Shown here: piece after piece, positions 53,712 to 63,382 of the stretch
Numbering within the stretch: position 1 is the stretch's first letter
Layout of the letters: each line of letters opens with the position of its first letter
From: Nostoc paludosum FACHB-159
GTDB taxonomy: Bacteria > Cyanobacteriota > Cyanobacteriia > Cyanobacteriales > Nostocaceae
Length of the DNA stretch: 64,000 nucleotides
Assembly: GCF_014698835.1 (NCBI RefSeq)
Contig: NZ_JACJTU010000001.1
Span: 248,001 to 312,000 of the forward strand
Direction: 5' to 3'
Notes under the pieces: model-generated
The model's database searches: none
What the model saw: the letters and a program-made list of their open reading frames with translations, nothing else
Told to the model about the DNA's origin: nothing
Translations under genes and position numbers: made by a program

Positions 53712-56405
53712 TTATGGCAACTGATTTGAAATCATACTGACATCAACCGCTAGCTTTTTGCCCAACTTGAGCAACTGCCGACACTGATAGATATCTTCTT
53801 CATTGCTAAGGGTGGTAAGACACAAAGGTATTATCTGACTATGCAGACAACTGAAATATAATTCTTGGGATCGATGTAAAGAAATATCAATATTTAATTG
53901 ATCCCCGATATCAATCAACCGCTCCAATTGTTGGATATCTGCATTAAAACTACCATTTGCATCATGTAGCAATTGCCAGAGCGATCGCACAATTAGCTGT
54001 TCTAGTATCTGCTTGCCGTCGGGAATATTCAACCGACAACGCAGATGTTTTGCTTCTGTGGCGATCGCCTCTAATTCTACTATGTGATTCCAACGCATTT
54101 GCGGTTCGGTAATATCTTGCTCAAGCGATCGCAATGTCATCATACAGCGATGCCCCAAAGCTATCTCCGCCGCTACCTGCAATTCTTGTGGTACCGGTAT
54201 TTGATCTCGGTGAAACGCCATCAGCACGCCATAATTATCACGGTACACTTGCGTATAAAGTTGTCCTAAGCGTGTCAGTGTTTCCTGACTCAGTAACCGC
54301 ATAATTCTGTGGCGTTCTTCAGCAAATAGATTTTCCAAGCTGAAAGTTTCTTCGCCAAAGAACTGCGTCATTGCCAAGATGGTATGAGCTGCACTTGCTT
54401 GTTGCAGTGCCCCAAACACCTTTTCTTTTAATTGGGTGTAGTCACGCCGCCCAGTAAATTGTTGAATGCAGCAGTGGAAATCCCAACCTCCTAAATGCAG
54501 AACCGCAAACACTAAATGTTCGCTTTCCCAGGTAATTTCTGATACTAGCTTCAAATTGCCTACAGCCAGAGTTAGCGATCCCATGCGTTGGAGTTGGTAA
54601 TCTAGCTCATTAACGGCGTAGCAATAAACCCGCTTTGTGTGAGTTCCCAGGGTTGAGTGTCCAGTACCCAGTGCCGATCCCTGATTCGTAAACAAGGAAC
54701 TAATGGCATAATGGGCTGCTACTTGTTTAAAACCAAGTTGGGCTGTGAGTACTAGTTGGCGATAAATTTCGCCACCATGTTTGAATTGATCGACATTACT
54801 GGGGGCTAGTCCAAGATGTTTGACGAAGCCTTTTTCCAACTGTACGCCAGCTACTTCTCCTGCCAATTCCAAAGCACGGGCGGCGTAGCGGAGAATCTGC
54901 GTCCCTTCTGGACGGGAAATTTCTTCAAAAAACCAGCCACAACTAGTGAACATCAACAAAGCATGACGTTGCATTTCCAACAAACGCAGGGCGTCTACTT
55001 GTTCTGCGGCTGTTAGTTTGTGGGTTTGATGGCGAGAAAGGAAACGGTTGACATTAGCAGAGGAGCGATCGCGCATGACTTGAATATATTCATCCCGTGC
55101 TTGCCAGGGATCGCGAAATAACTGCCTGCCATATTCCTCATACACCTCAATTAGTTGATCCCGCAGCCAATTGAGAGCATCACGCAACGGACGACGCCAT
55201 TTCTGATGCCAAACACCACCTTCTCCACCGCAACCACAGTTATCCTGCCATCTATCTACACCGTGGGCGCAACTCCAGGCTGTGATGGGCTTCAATTCCA
55301 CTTCCCAAGTAGGAGCATTTAAGCTCAGGTAGTGGGCAAAGTTCGTCACCGTCCAACCTTGTTGGGGAAATTCTGTTGTAAAGGCGTAGGCTAAAGTTTT
55401 CTCTGTTCCTTTTTTGTGATGTCCAAAGGTTTCGCCATCCGTGGCCACAGAAATCAACTGTGCGGGACGATGATCCCCACGCACCGCCGAACCAATACGT
55501 CCAGCAAGGCGATTGGCACTATAAACCACATCACTAAAACCCATGTCCCGCGATATGGGGCCATCGTAGAAGAAGATATCAATGTAGGGTAATCCTTCCT
55601 TACTTCCATCCTTGGGACTATCGTGAATCGTACTCAGAGGTGAAGATGAAGTGTCTAATGTCGGCTTCAAATAACAACGATAAGGACGGGTGGGATCGAT
55701 CTGACTACCGCCGACTTCGTACCATTCAGGATTGGGATTATCTTTGGTTGGGAATGGACGACAACGCTGTGCTTGAGATGGTGCAAGGATAACGAAGCGA
55801 ATACCTTCAGCAACTAAAGCTTGTAGTGTGGGGTAGTCCACACCGGTTTCTGCTAGCCACATACCTTCGGGATCGCGTCCAAAGCGGGAACGGAAGTCTT
55901 CTTTACCCCAGCGAATTTGGGTATATTTGTCGCGTTCATTCGCCAGAGGCATGATGATGTGATTGTATACTTGCGCGATCGCATTCCCATGACCATGCAA
56001 ACGTTGACTGCTCTTGGCATCGGCTTCCAAAATCCGCTGATAAACTTCCACATCGTAGCGCTCTAGCCACGACATCAGCGTTGGGCCAATATTAAAACTA
56101 AAATACTCATAATTGTTGACGATCCCCATCACTTCGCCTCGTTCGTTTAAGACTCTGGCAAAAGCATTTGGGCGATAGCATTCCCAATGAATCCGCTCAT
56201 TCCAGTCATGGAAAGGTGCAGCGCTCGGTTGACGTTCAATCGCGTCCAGATAGGGATTTTCCCTCGGTGGCTGGTAAAAATGACCATGCACCGTCACATA
56301 AACACCATGAGCCGTTCTCAGGGGATCGGCCTGGTGAGTGTTGTGAGAATCTGAATTTAATGTTGACGTTGAGCCATTAGCTGGCATTTGTGCAGCAGAA
56401 GTCAT
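53712..56405 (-). CDS. GH57 glycoside hydrolase with DUF3536
   Basis: Protein of 897 residues from ATG 56405 (MTSAAQMPANG); the frame upstream is open but not family-like. The GH57 catalytic barrel is seen in VYVTVHGHFYQPPRENPYL, PTLMSWLERYDVEVYQRI and GRDPEGMWLAETGVDYPTLQ, whose Glu is the likely nucleophile region. The DUF3536 part holds VATDGETFGHHKKGTEKTLAY and later helices. GH57 enzymes include alpha-amylases, 4-alpha-glucanotransferases and branching enzymes; here a role in glycogen metabolism is likely. A segment near residue 625 (ALGTGHSTLGTHTKR) is encoded by GGGATCGG/CACTGGG-like repeat DNA and may be an insert. Confidence 0.9.
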   Translation of the reverse strand: MTSAAQMPANGSTSTLNSDSHNTHQADPLRTAHGVYVTVHGHFYQPPRENPYLDAIERQPSAAPFHDWNERIHWECYRPNAFARVLNERGEVMGIVNNYEYFSFNIGPTLMSWLERYDVEVYQRILEADAKSSQRLHGHGNAIAQVYNHIIMPLANERDKYTQIRWGKEDFRSRFGRDPEGMWLAETGVDYPTLQALVAEGIRFVILAPSQAQRCRPFPTKDNPNPEWYEVGGSQIDPTRPYRCYLKPTLDTSSSPLSTIHDSPKDGSKEGLPYIDIFFYDGPISRDMGFSDVVYSANRLAGRIGSAVRGDHRPAQLISVATDGETFGHHKKGTEKTLAYAFTTEFPQQGWTVTNFAHYLSLNAPTWEVELKPITAWSCAHGVDRWQDNCGCGGEGGVWHQKWRRPLRDALNWLRDQLIEVYEEYGRQLFRDPWQARDEYIQVMRDRSSANVNRFLSRHQTHKLTAAEQVDALRLLEMQRHALLMFTSCGWFFEEISRPEGTQILRYAARALELAGEVAGVQLEKGFVKHLGLAPSNVDQFKHGGEIYRQLVLTAQLGFKQVAAHYAISSLFTNQGSALGTGHSTLGTHTKRVYCYAVNELDYQLQRMGSLTLAVGNLKLVSEITWESEHLVFAVLHLGGWDFHCCIQQFTGRRDYTQLKEKVFGALQQASAAHTILAMTQFFGEETFSLENLFAEERHRIMRLLSQETLTRLGQLYTQVYRDNYGVLMAFHRDQIPVPQELQVAAEIALGHRCMMTLRSLEQDITEPQMRWNHIVELEAIATEAKHLRCRLNIPDGKQILEQLIVRSLWQLLHDANGSFNADIQQLERLIDIGDQLNIDISLHRSQELYFSCLHSQIIPLCLTTLSNEEDIYQCRQLLKLGKKLAVDVSMISNQLP

Positions 56406-56938
56406 GTATATATATCCAAAACAAAAAATTCGCAGTTGCACCGTTACACTTTGTGCATAAACGTTATCTACAATGGTTTGAACACAAAATCCGGTATAAA
56501 CAACAACTATGAAATACAACCAAATTTTTGAGAAAGCCGTTTTAGTATAGTGGGAAATCTGCGTTATCGCACAGCCCTTTCCCAGAAGGCTTCAAGTAAT
56601 TAGCCATTTAACAACGCCTCATTTAGGGGTTTTCTCGTTGGCAGCGCCAATCAAAAACTTAATTGTCTTTTAATATATTAAACCCCATTTTTGATGTAAT
56701 ATTCTGAATCCATTTCATACTTTTGCAACAAAAGATTACGAACTCTTCTTAAATGGCAACATTATTTTACATAACATCCACAAGAGTAAACTGAAAACAG
56801 TAAAATCTCTGAATTGGCCTACAGAGGGTTGAGAGTATCCTATGGGAGTGATGAGTGAAAGTAATTTTTAATTCAACACTCCAGATTTAAAATTTAGGAC
56901 TACCCGCTGTGCATGATACCCTCAACTCAAACCAACAA
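56406..56938. other. Non-coding gap between divergent genes
   Basis: Between the GH57 start (56405) and the exchanger start (56939) I see no gene. AGGCTTCAAGTAATTAGCC and TCGTTGGCAGCGCCAA (about 56624-56650; also at about 63091) are short dispersed motifs. Promoters for both genes should be here. Confidence 0.45.
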
Positions 56939-58030
56939 ATGTCAATTAAAAACATTATTTTTCTGGTTTTGTTACTGTTTATCCCGGTTTCTCTGGCAGC
57001 CCACTTTCTGGAGTGGGGAGAATTGATAGTTTTCATTACAGCTGGATTAGCGATTTTGCCTTTAGCGGCTTGGATGGGAACGGCCACAGAAGAAATTGCT
57101 GTAGTAGTGGGGCCGTCATTAGGGGGGTTATTAAACGCCACTTTTGGCAATGCTACAGAACTGATCATAGCGCTAGTAGCGCTGAAGGCTGGTTTGATAG
57201 ATGTAGTCAAAGCCAGTATCACGGGATCGATTATCGGTAACTTACTGCTGGTGATGGGTCTTTCCATGCTTTTGGGAGGACTGCGTTACAAAGAACAAAC
57301 ATTTCAGCCAATTGTGGCGCGGGTGAATGCTGCTTCGATGAATTTGGCTGTGATTGCCATTTTGTTGCCCACAGCCATGAACTACACCGCTACAGGAGTT
57401 AACGAACAAACACTGCAATATCTATCTGTTGCCGTTGCCGTAGTATTAATCTTGGTTTACGCCCTAACGCTGCTGTTTTCCATGAAAACTCACTCTTATT
57501 TGTATGATGTGGGTGTAGCAGAAACAGAAGAAGAGGAAATTTCCCATAGCAAACCCAATGTTGCGTTGTGGGTTGGCGTGCTGCTAGTATGCACCTTGTT
57601 AGTGGCAGTTGAGTCTGAAATGCTGGTGGATTCTCTAGAAGTGGCTACATCCCAGCTAGGTTTGACATCATTGTTTACAGGGGTGATCTTAGTTCCCATC
57701 ATTGGTAACGCTGCTGAACACGCCACAGCAGTCACCGTAGCTATGAAAGATAAAATGGATCTTTCCCTTTCCGTGGCTGTGGGATCGAGTATGCAGATTG
57801 CCCTATTTGTCGCGCCTGTGTTGGTGATAGCAGGATTGGTGCTTGGTCAGCCGATGGATTTGGATTTCAAACCCTTTGAATTAGTAGCTGTGGTTGTGTC
57901 AGTGTTGATTGCAAATACCATTAGTTCTGATGGTAGGTCTAATTGGCTGGAAGGCACTTTATTATTAGCTGCTTATACAGTGTTGGGGTTCGCCTTCTAC
58001 TTCCATCCAGTGATGGGTGGTATGGGTTAG
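56939..58030 (+). CDS. cax: Calcium/proton exchanger (CaCA family)
   Basis: Membrane antiporter of 363 residues with about eleven hydrophobic segments. The two inverted alpha repeats are clear: LLNATFGNATELIIALVALK (c-1) and PIIGNAAEHATAVTVAMKDK (c-2), each with the acidic residue needed for Ca2+, and an acidic loop EEEI between the halves. It should export or sequester Ca2+ in exchange for H+. ATG 56939 (MSIKNIIFLVLLLFIPVSLA) is preferred over GTG 56909. Confidence 0.94.
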   Translation: MSIKNIIFLVLLLFIPVSLAAHFLEWGELIVFITAGLAILPLAAWMGTATEEIAVVVGPSLGGLLNATFGNATELIIALVALKAGLIDVVKASITGSIIGNLLLVMGLSMLLGGLRYKEQTFQPIVARVNAASMNLAVIAILLPTAMNYTATGVNEQTLQYLSVAVAVVLILVYALTLLFSMKTHSYLYDVGVAETEEEEISHSKPNVALWVGVLLVCTLLVAVESEMLVDSLEVATSQLGLTSLFTGVILVPIIGNAAEHATAVTVAMKDKMDLSLSVAVGSSMQIALFVAPVLVIAGLVLGQPMDLDFKPFELVAVVVSVLIANTISSDGRSNWLEGTLLLAAYTVLGFAFYFHPVMGGMG

Positions 58031-58298
58031 TTAATTTCCAGCGCCCAAACGTGCCCGTCGTAGACATTGCTCCAAGTTTAAGCAAAGCGATCGCTCTTGA
58101 TTATGGGTAATTAGTCGTCTAATTACCTATTTCCAAAGATATAAAATTACTAAAAATTATCTTCTCAAGTTTTTTCCAGAATTTTGTATTCTTAATCACA
58201 TTTTTCCATTAAATTGATGCACTGTGGTATTCAAGGCTTAGTATAATCAACCACAGAGAAAATAAGAGTGAAAATTTGTTCCTAAATTTATAGAAGAG

Positions 58299-59492
58299 AT
58301 GATTCAAATTCTGGATTCTACTTTGAGAGAAGGGGAACAAACTCCTGGAGTTTATTTTCCTCCTGATATCAAGTTAGCGATCGCTCAGTTTTTAGATTGC
58401 ATAGGAGTTGATATTATTGAAGCTGGTAATCCTGCGGTAGATAGGGAAATTGCCTTAGCGATCGCTCGTATTGCCAATGCTGGGCTTAAGGCTAAGATAG
58501 CCGCTCATTCACTTTGTCGAAAAGATGATGTGAAAAAAGCCCTAGACTGTGGTGTCAATTTTTTAGGTATCTTTTATAGCGTTTCCGAGAAACGATTACA
58601 ACAGGATTATGACATTGGTCTAGAAAAAGCGATAGAAAAAATTGTAGAAGTTATAACTTATGCCAGAGAGCAGCAAGAAAACTTATTAATTCGTTATACT
58701 CCAGAAGATACAGTGCGATCGCCTATGGAAAACGTGATTGCAGCGGCGATCGCAGCAGTACGAGCAGGAGCGAATATCATTAGCATAGCCGATACAACTG
58801 GATACACAACACCATTTGCTCAAAATCGCAGTATTTCTTATTATGTGAAAACCCTCAAAGGTGAATTGGCAAAACAGGAATTATATCCAAAAATCGAAAT
58901 TCATTGCCACAACGATCGCGGTTTAGCCTTAGCGAATGCCCTAGATGCTTACAAGGCGGGAGCAGATATTATTGATGTAACTGTCATGGGATTAGGGGAA
59001 CGTTCTGGCATTGTTGATTTAGCAGAATTGCTCATAAATTTAACAGATATAGTTGAAGAACAATCATCTTGGGATTTGAGCTATTTAAAGAAATTATATG
59101 ATTTTGTCAGCGAGCATTCCCACATATCTATATCTCCTCATCATCCTTTAGTGGGAAAAAATGCCTTTACACACTATGCGGGCGTTCATGTCAATGCAGT
59201 AGCAAAAAATGAAAAGCTCTATCAAAGTTTAAATCCAGAAGTTTTAGGAATAAAAAGTAGCTTAGCATTAGGGATGCAATCAGGATATATTGCTGTCAAA
59301 CTGGCTCTCAAGCAGATTGGTAGAGAAGAACTGCTTGAAAACCAAGATTTAGTAATTAAGATTTTTCAAGAAATCAAAGAAATTGCTAAAAGAGGAACTC
59401 CAATTGATATTGAGAACGAATTGCCAGCAATTGTAGAGTGTTGCACTGGTAGCCAAATAATTACTAGTGAGATTTGTTCGGTTTCTGGTTGA
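58299..59492 (+). CDS. nifV: Homocitrate synthase-like protein (NifV type)
   Basis: HMGL/DRE-TIM metallolyase family enzyme of 397 residues. The start MIQILDSTLREGEQTPGVYF has the metal/substrate site, with RYTPEDTVRSPMENV, IADTTGYTTPFAQNR and the metal ligands HCHNDRGLALAN further on; the C-terminal HAGVHVNA-like segment is HYAGVHVNAVAKN. These fit homocitrate synthases, which supply homocitrate for the FeMo cofactor of nitrogenase. No other nif gene is nearby, so it could be a second nifV or a related synthase for another product. A good AGAAGAG precedes the ATG. Confidence 0.8.
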   Translation: MIQILDSTLREGEQTPGVYFPPDIKLAIAQFLDCIGVDIIEAGNPAVDREIALAIARIANAGLKAKIAAHSLCRKDDVKKALDCGVNFLGIFYSVSEKRLQQDYDIGLEKAIEKIVEVITYAREQQENLLIRYTPEDTVRSPMENVIAAAIAAVRAGANIISIADTTGYTTPFAQNRSISYYVKTLKGELAKQELYPKIEIHCHNDRGLALANALDAYKAGADIIDVTVMGLGERSGIVDLAELLINLTDIVEEQSSWDLSYLKKLYDFVSEHSHISISPHHPLVGKNAFTHYAGVHVNAVAKNEKLYQSLNPEVLGIKSSLALGMQSGYIAVKLALKQIGREELLENQDLVIKIFQEIKEIAKRGTPIDIENELPAIVECCTGSQIITSEICSVSG

Positions 59493-59797
59493 GACTATGT
59501 AATTTTATATTTTAGACTTCGGCTACCTTCGATCGAAAGATTTTGGATTTTAGATTAAGAATTGACTTCTGCACTTGGATTTTATTAATCCATATTTTGA
59601 AATCATTTTTCAAATTACCTACTACGCTTATAGGGAGACGCACAGAGCTTTTTTCAATCGTCAATTAAATCGATATTATAAACCTAATACCAATTCAAAA
59701 TTCAAAATTAAGAAACTAAGCTATTTTTTCACAAAATAGCAATATCGGTGTCATCCCATTTCACGAAAATTCTGAATTCTGAGTTCTGTATTGTTCT
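59493..59797. other. Convergent gap with one AT-rich hairpin
   Basis: Between the convergent nifV-like and histidine kinase genes. Contains a hairpin GCTATTTT...AAAATAGC (59720-59740) that could end transcription from both sides, and degenerate heptamers (AATTCAAA at about 59692; ATTCTGA at about 59770). No GTAG/CTAC palindrome here. Confidence 0.6.
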
Positions 59798-62700
59798 TCA
59801 ACTAACTCTGTGTTTCATAGGAATTTCGATCCAGAACTCACAGCCTTTACCAGGCTGAGAAACGCAGTTGATATTACCGCCATGTTTTTCCACAATAATT
59901 TGATAGCTAATAGATAGCCCCAAACCCGTACCTTGACCGGGTTGCTTAGTAGTAAAGAAAGGTTCAAAAATGCGCGATCGCATCGTTTCTGGAATACCAC
60001 AACCATTGTCCGCAATGCAAATGATAATAGTATTCCATTGTTGGACTTTTGTCCGAATCCATATTTTTGGATTGTCAATTATTTTACCAAAATTTATTGT
60101 ATGTTCCAGAGCATCGATCGCATTATTTAGAATATTCATAAATACCTGATTCATCTGGGCTGCATAGCAGACTACCGGAGGTAAATCGCCATATTCTTTA
60201 ATTATTTCAATGGCAAAAGAATTCGTTTGTGGCTGTAATCGATGTTGTAAAATTAACAAAGTACTATCAATACCTTCATGCAAATCAACGGGTTTCATTT
60301 CGGCTTCATCGAGGCGAGAAAAACTCCGTAAAGACAATACCAATTGAGAAATTCGTTCTGCGCCCATTGTCATTGAAGTGAGAATTTTTGGTAAGTCATC
60401 GGCAATAAAATCTAAATCTATATCTGCTGCTTGCTTTTGAATTTTTGCTGTTATTTGTGGAGCTTCTTTATCATATAAACGCAGTAATTTTAATAAACTT
60501 TCAGCATGTTCGCTAACATAAGTGATATTGCCGTAAATGAAACTAATTGGATTGTTAATTTCATGTGCAATCCCAGCAACTAATTGTCCTAAGCCTGCCA
60601 TTTTTTCGCTTTGAATCAACTGGCTTTGAGTTTGCTGCAATTCTTTAAGAGTCTGGGCGAGTTCTTCTTTTTGACGTTGAGTCTGTTCCAGTAATTCCGC
60701 TTGTTGAAGTCCTACTCCTAACTGAGTACCAATTTGCATCAGCAAATCTACTTCATCTTCTTGCCAATCACGGGGCTTCATATTTTGATATGCTGCTAGC
60801 AATCCCCAGAGTTTCTCGCCCTGAAAAATTGGCACAATCATATATGCCGTAGCCTTAATTAGCTCGATGGGGGCAATATCAGGGACAGAATAATTAGCTT
60901 TGTAAATATCCTTAATGACAAGTATTTGACCATTAGCAAAGTCTCCACCTTGGCTATTTTGCAAGTAATCATCTGCGATTACACTTACAAGTTCCTTGAC
61001 TGGTATCCAACCTTGCCCTAAAGACTCAGCAACAAATTCGCCACTCCAATCACTCCGGAATCGATAGATTGTCACTCTATCAACTTCTAACAGCCGTCGG
61101 ACTTCTTCTGTGCTGGTAGCAAAGATGGTGTCAATATCAAGAGATTGGCGAATTTTCTCTACCGTTGCGGCTAAGGCTTTTTCCCTTTCAGCAGCTTTAG
61201 CCAACTTCTGGGCTTGTACTTGCACCTTTCTTAAGGATTCAGCTTGCTGTAATGCTACTCCCAATTGCACGCCAACTTGCGCCAACAAGTTAATTTCATC
61301 ATCTTGCCAATAACGGGGCTGGGAGTTTTGATAAGCTACTAACAATCCCCAAAGCTTCTCACCTTGAGAAATAGGGACAAAAACTTCATTACGTGCATAC
61401 TTACCTGCTTGGGTTCCTTGCACAAGAACGCCTTCCGTCACAGGTTGGGGCTTAACCACTGGCGTCCAGCCATCAACAATAGAATCAGCGACAAATTCGC
61501 CACTCCAATCAGGATAAAAGCGATAAATTGCCACTCGTTCTACTTCTAATAACCGTCGAACTTCTTGAGTAGTGGTTTTAAAAATAGCTTCAATTTCAAG
61601 TGACTGACGAATTTTTTCTACGGTGTTCGCTAATGCCCTTTGTCTTTCAGCAGCTTTACTGATTTGTGCTGCTTGGAGTTGCATTTGTTGTAAGAATTCG
61701 GCTTGCTGCAAAGCTACACCTAGTTGGGTGCTAACTTGGGTGAGCAAGTAAACCTCATCTTCTTGCCAATCGCGAGTTCCGGTGTTCTGGTATACTGCTA
61801 GCAAGCCCCAGAGCTTTTGCCCGTGGTAAATAGCAATGATCGCATAAGCTCTTGCTTGACAGCTTTCTAAAACTTGAATGTAGCAGCTGCTAAAGCCTGC
61901 ATTGTAAATATCATTACAAATACGGTACACTTCACTTCTGCTAAAGCGGCCACCTGCTGTTTCTTGTAAGTAGGTATCAGCAGTCGGGGGTTTAGCTAGA
62001 TCTTTAGCACTACATTCGCTGATATTTTCATTCAATTCTGGCCGGTGCAATTGTTCATCTATGAGGGAGATCCAACCCTCTGCCACTGATTCAAATACAA
62101 ATTTACCACTCCAATCTGGATTAAAGCGATAAATCGCTACGCGATCGGCATTTAGCAGTTGTCTGAGTTCTGCGGTGCTGGTGCGGAAAATGCTTTCTAA
62201 ATCTAGGGACTGACGAATTTTCTCAATAGTTATGGCTATGGTTCTCTGCCATTCTGCTGCTTTTTCTTTCGCTTTAGCTTGTGCTAGTTGCGCCGATTGT
62301 AGTTTTACTTGTTCTAGGTAATCTGCTTGCTGTAAAGCTACTCCTAGATGTTCGGCAATCAGTTGCACAAACTCAATTTCTGACGCTTCCCATTGCCGAG
62401 GACTATCACACTGATGAATACACAACAATCCCCATAAATCTTTACCTTTCAACAAGGGAGCAACAATATTGGCGCGTACCTGAAATCTTTCTAAAATCTG
62501 GATGTAGCAATCACCACCCTTAGCTTGATAAATATCATCTGTTGCTTTAATTCGGCCTTGCTGATAAAGTTCTGCAAAATCTTCGGCAAAGCAGTGATCC
62601 CGGACTTTGGCTGCTAGTGCTGAACTCAATTCACTTCGCACATCTTCGTAGATAAATTCTCCTTCCCATGCCAAATCAGGATAAAAACGAAACACACCGA

Positions 62701-62959
62701 CGCGATCGCTTTTTAGAAGCTGACGGACTTCAGTAACTGTAATTTTAAAAATGGCGTCTATATCTAAAGATTCACGAATTCTGGCAATAACTCCAGACAA
62801 AGCTTTTTGCTGCTCATTCTGGCGCAAGGAAAATGCCACATCTGAATCAGATTGTTGCTGTTGTGAATTTGGTTCTATGGGTTGAATAATAGAGGAGTTT
62901 TCCATTCCCAGAGGAATTTTATATATTAAAAGTTCTCCTCTCATAGTTCCCTCAACCAT
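59798..62959 (-). CDS. Four-GAF sensor histidine kinase (phytochrome/cyanobacteriochrome-like)
   Basis: Soluble kinase of 1053 residues with four GAF domains in tandem, each opened by a helix of the pattern VEKIRQSLDIDTIF and containing VDRVTIYRFRSDWSGEFVAE and GEKLWGLLAAYQN, joined by short coiled coils. GAF1 and GAF2 have a cysteine at the position used for bilin attachment in cyanobacteriochromes (GGDCYIQILERFQVRA near residue 152 and FSSCYIQVLESCQARA near 358), with Tyr in place of the usual His; GAF3 and GAF4 lack it, and GAF3 is about 20 residues shorter there. The kinase core has GQLVAGIAHEINNPISFIYG (His about 799), NILNNAIDALEH, IADNGCGIP and GTGLGLSISYQI. MEN at residue 19 is an alternative start. 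Confidence 0.9.
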   Translation of the reverse strand: MVEGTMRGELLIYKIPLGMENSSIIQPIEPNSQQQQSDSDVAFSLRQNEQQKALSGVIARIRESLDIDAIFKITVTEVRQLLKSDRVGVFRFYPDLAWEGEFIYEDVRSELSSALAAKVRDHCFAEDFAELYQQGRIKATDDIYQAKGGDCYIQILERFQVRANIVAPLLKGKDLWGLLCIHQCDSPRQWEASEIEFVQLIAEHLGVALQQADYLEQVKLQSAQLAQAKAKEKAAEWQRTIAITIEKIRQSLDLESIFRTSTAELRQLLNADRVAIYRFNPDWSGKFVFESVAEGWISLIDEQLHRPELNENISECSAKDLAKPPTADTYLQETAGGRFSRSEVYRICNDIYNAGFSSCYIQVLESCQARAYAIIAIYHGQKLWGLLAVYQNTGTRDWQEDEVYLLTQVSTQLGVALQQAEFLQQMQLQAAQISKAAERQRALANTVEKIRQSLEIEAIFKTTTQEVRRLLEVERVAIYRFYPDWSGEFVADSIVDGWTPVVKPQPVTEGVLVQGTQAGKYARNEVFVPISQGEKLWGLLVAYQNSQPRYWQDDEINLLAQVGVQLGVALQQAESLRKVQVQAQKLAKAAEREKALAATVEKIRQSLDIDTIFATSTEEVRRLLEVDRVTIYRFRSDWSGEFVAESLGQGWIPVKELVSVIADDYLQNSQGGDFANGQILVIKDIYKANYSVPDIAPIELIKATAYMIVPIFQGEKLWGLLAAYQNMKPRDWQEDEVDLLMQIGTQLGVGLQQAELLEQTQRQKEELAQTLKELQQTQSQLIQSEKMAGLGQLVAGIAHEINNPISFIYGNITYVSEHAESLLKLLRLYDKEAPQITAKIQKQAADIDLDFIADDLPKILTSMTMGAERISQLVLSLRSFSRLDEAEMKPVDLHEGIDSTLLILQHRLQPQTNSFAIEIIKEYGDLPPVVCYAAQMNQVFMNILNNAIDALEHTINFGKIIDNPKIWIRTKVQQWNTIIICIADNGCGIPETMRSRIFEPFFTTKQPGQGTGLGLSISYQIIVEKHGGNINCVSQPGKGCEFWIEIPMKHRVS

Positions 62960-62985
62960 CGCAAAGTTAACAATGATCTGTGTAA

Positions 62986-63030
62986 AAGGGTCTGGGGACT
63001 GGGGATCGGGGACTGGGAATTTGGTAAAAA
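62986..63030. repeat. STRR, GGGACTG type
   Basis: TCTGGGGACTGGGGATCGGG and a further GGACTGGGAA unit, a degenerate heptamer repeat just upstream of the histidine kinase gene (start 62959). Nothing else is seen in 62960-63213 apart from the palindrome at 63158. Confidence 0.7.
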
Positions 63031-63157
63031 ACAGAAAAATTATGGAATTTGGCAGAAGTTAGACCAAATTTTAGTACTCAGTAATAGAGTTGCCGATCGG
63101 CAGCGCCAACAAAAAATTATGGTGGGAGACTCAGGAAAGGCGACTAGATAAAATAAT

Positions 63158-63186
63158 GTAGGGACATGATAGTATCATGTCCCTAC
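63158..63186. repeat. GTAG/CTAC palindrome (29 bp) after the petN pair
   Basis: Arms GTAGGGACATGATA and TATCATGTCCCTAC with a single centre base. It lies 28 bp past the stop of the minus-strand gene at 63214 and is followed on that strand by ATTATTTT, so it can act as its terminator. Confidence 0.85.
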
Positions 63187-63213
63187 AAAAAAGATTTTTT
63201 AACTACGAGCGGA

Positions 63214-63378
63214 TTATCGCCGCTTGGGGGTAGTGCTGCGAGTGGTGCGTTTTTCTTCATCTCGACGACGGCGATCGCGCCAATCTGCCAGGGTCAAATA
63301 ACCAATACCACCTGTCACTGCTACTAGCAGCACTACGGCAATTAAAGCCAAAATACTCAGGAATGGACTTTCTACCAT
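63214..63378 (-). CDS. Small single-helix membrane protein next to petN
   Basis: A 54-residue protein: MVESPFLSILALIAVVLLVA is one membrane helix close to the N-terminus, followed by GGIGYLTLADWRDRRRRDEE and a basic, Ser/Thr-rich tail ending TPKRR. It starts 4 bp after the petN stop on the same strand, so both are almost certainly on one transcript. I do not know a function; the size, single helix and coupling to petN suggest a thylakoid protein linked to the cytochrome b6f complex (inference). Confidence 0.8.
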   Translation of the reverse strand: MVESPFLSILALIAVVLLVAVTGGIGYLTLADWRDRRRRDEEKRTTRSTTPKRR

Positions 63379-63382
63379 GCCT

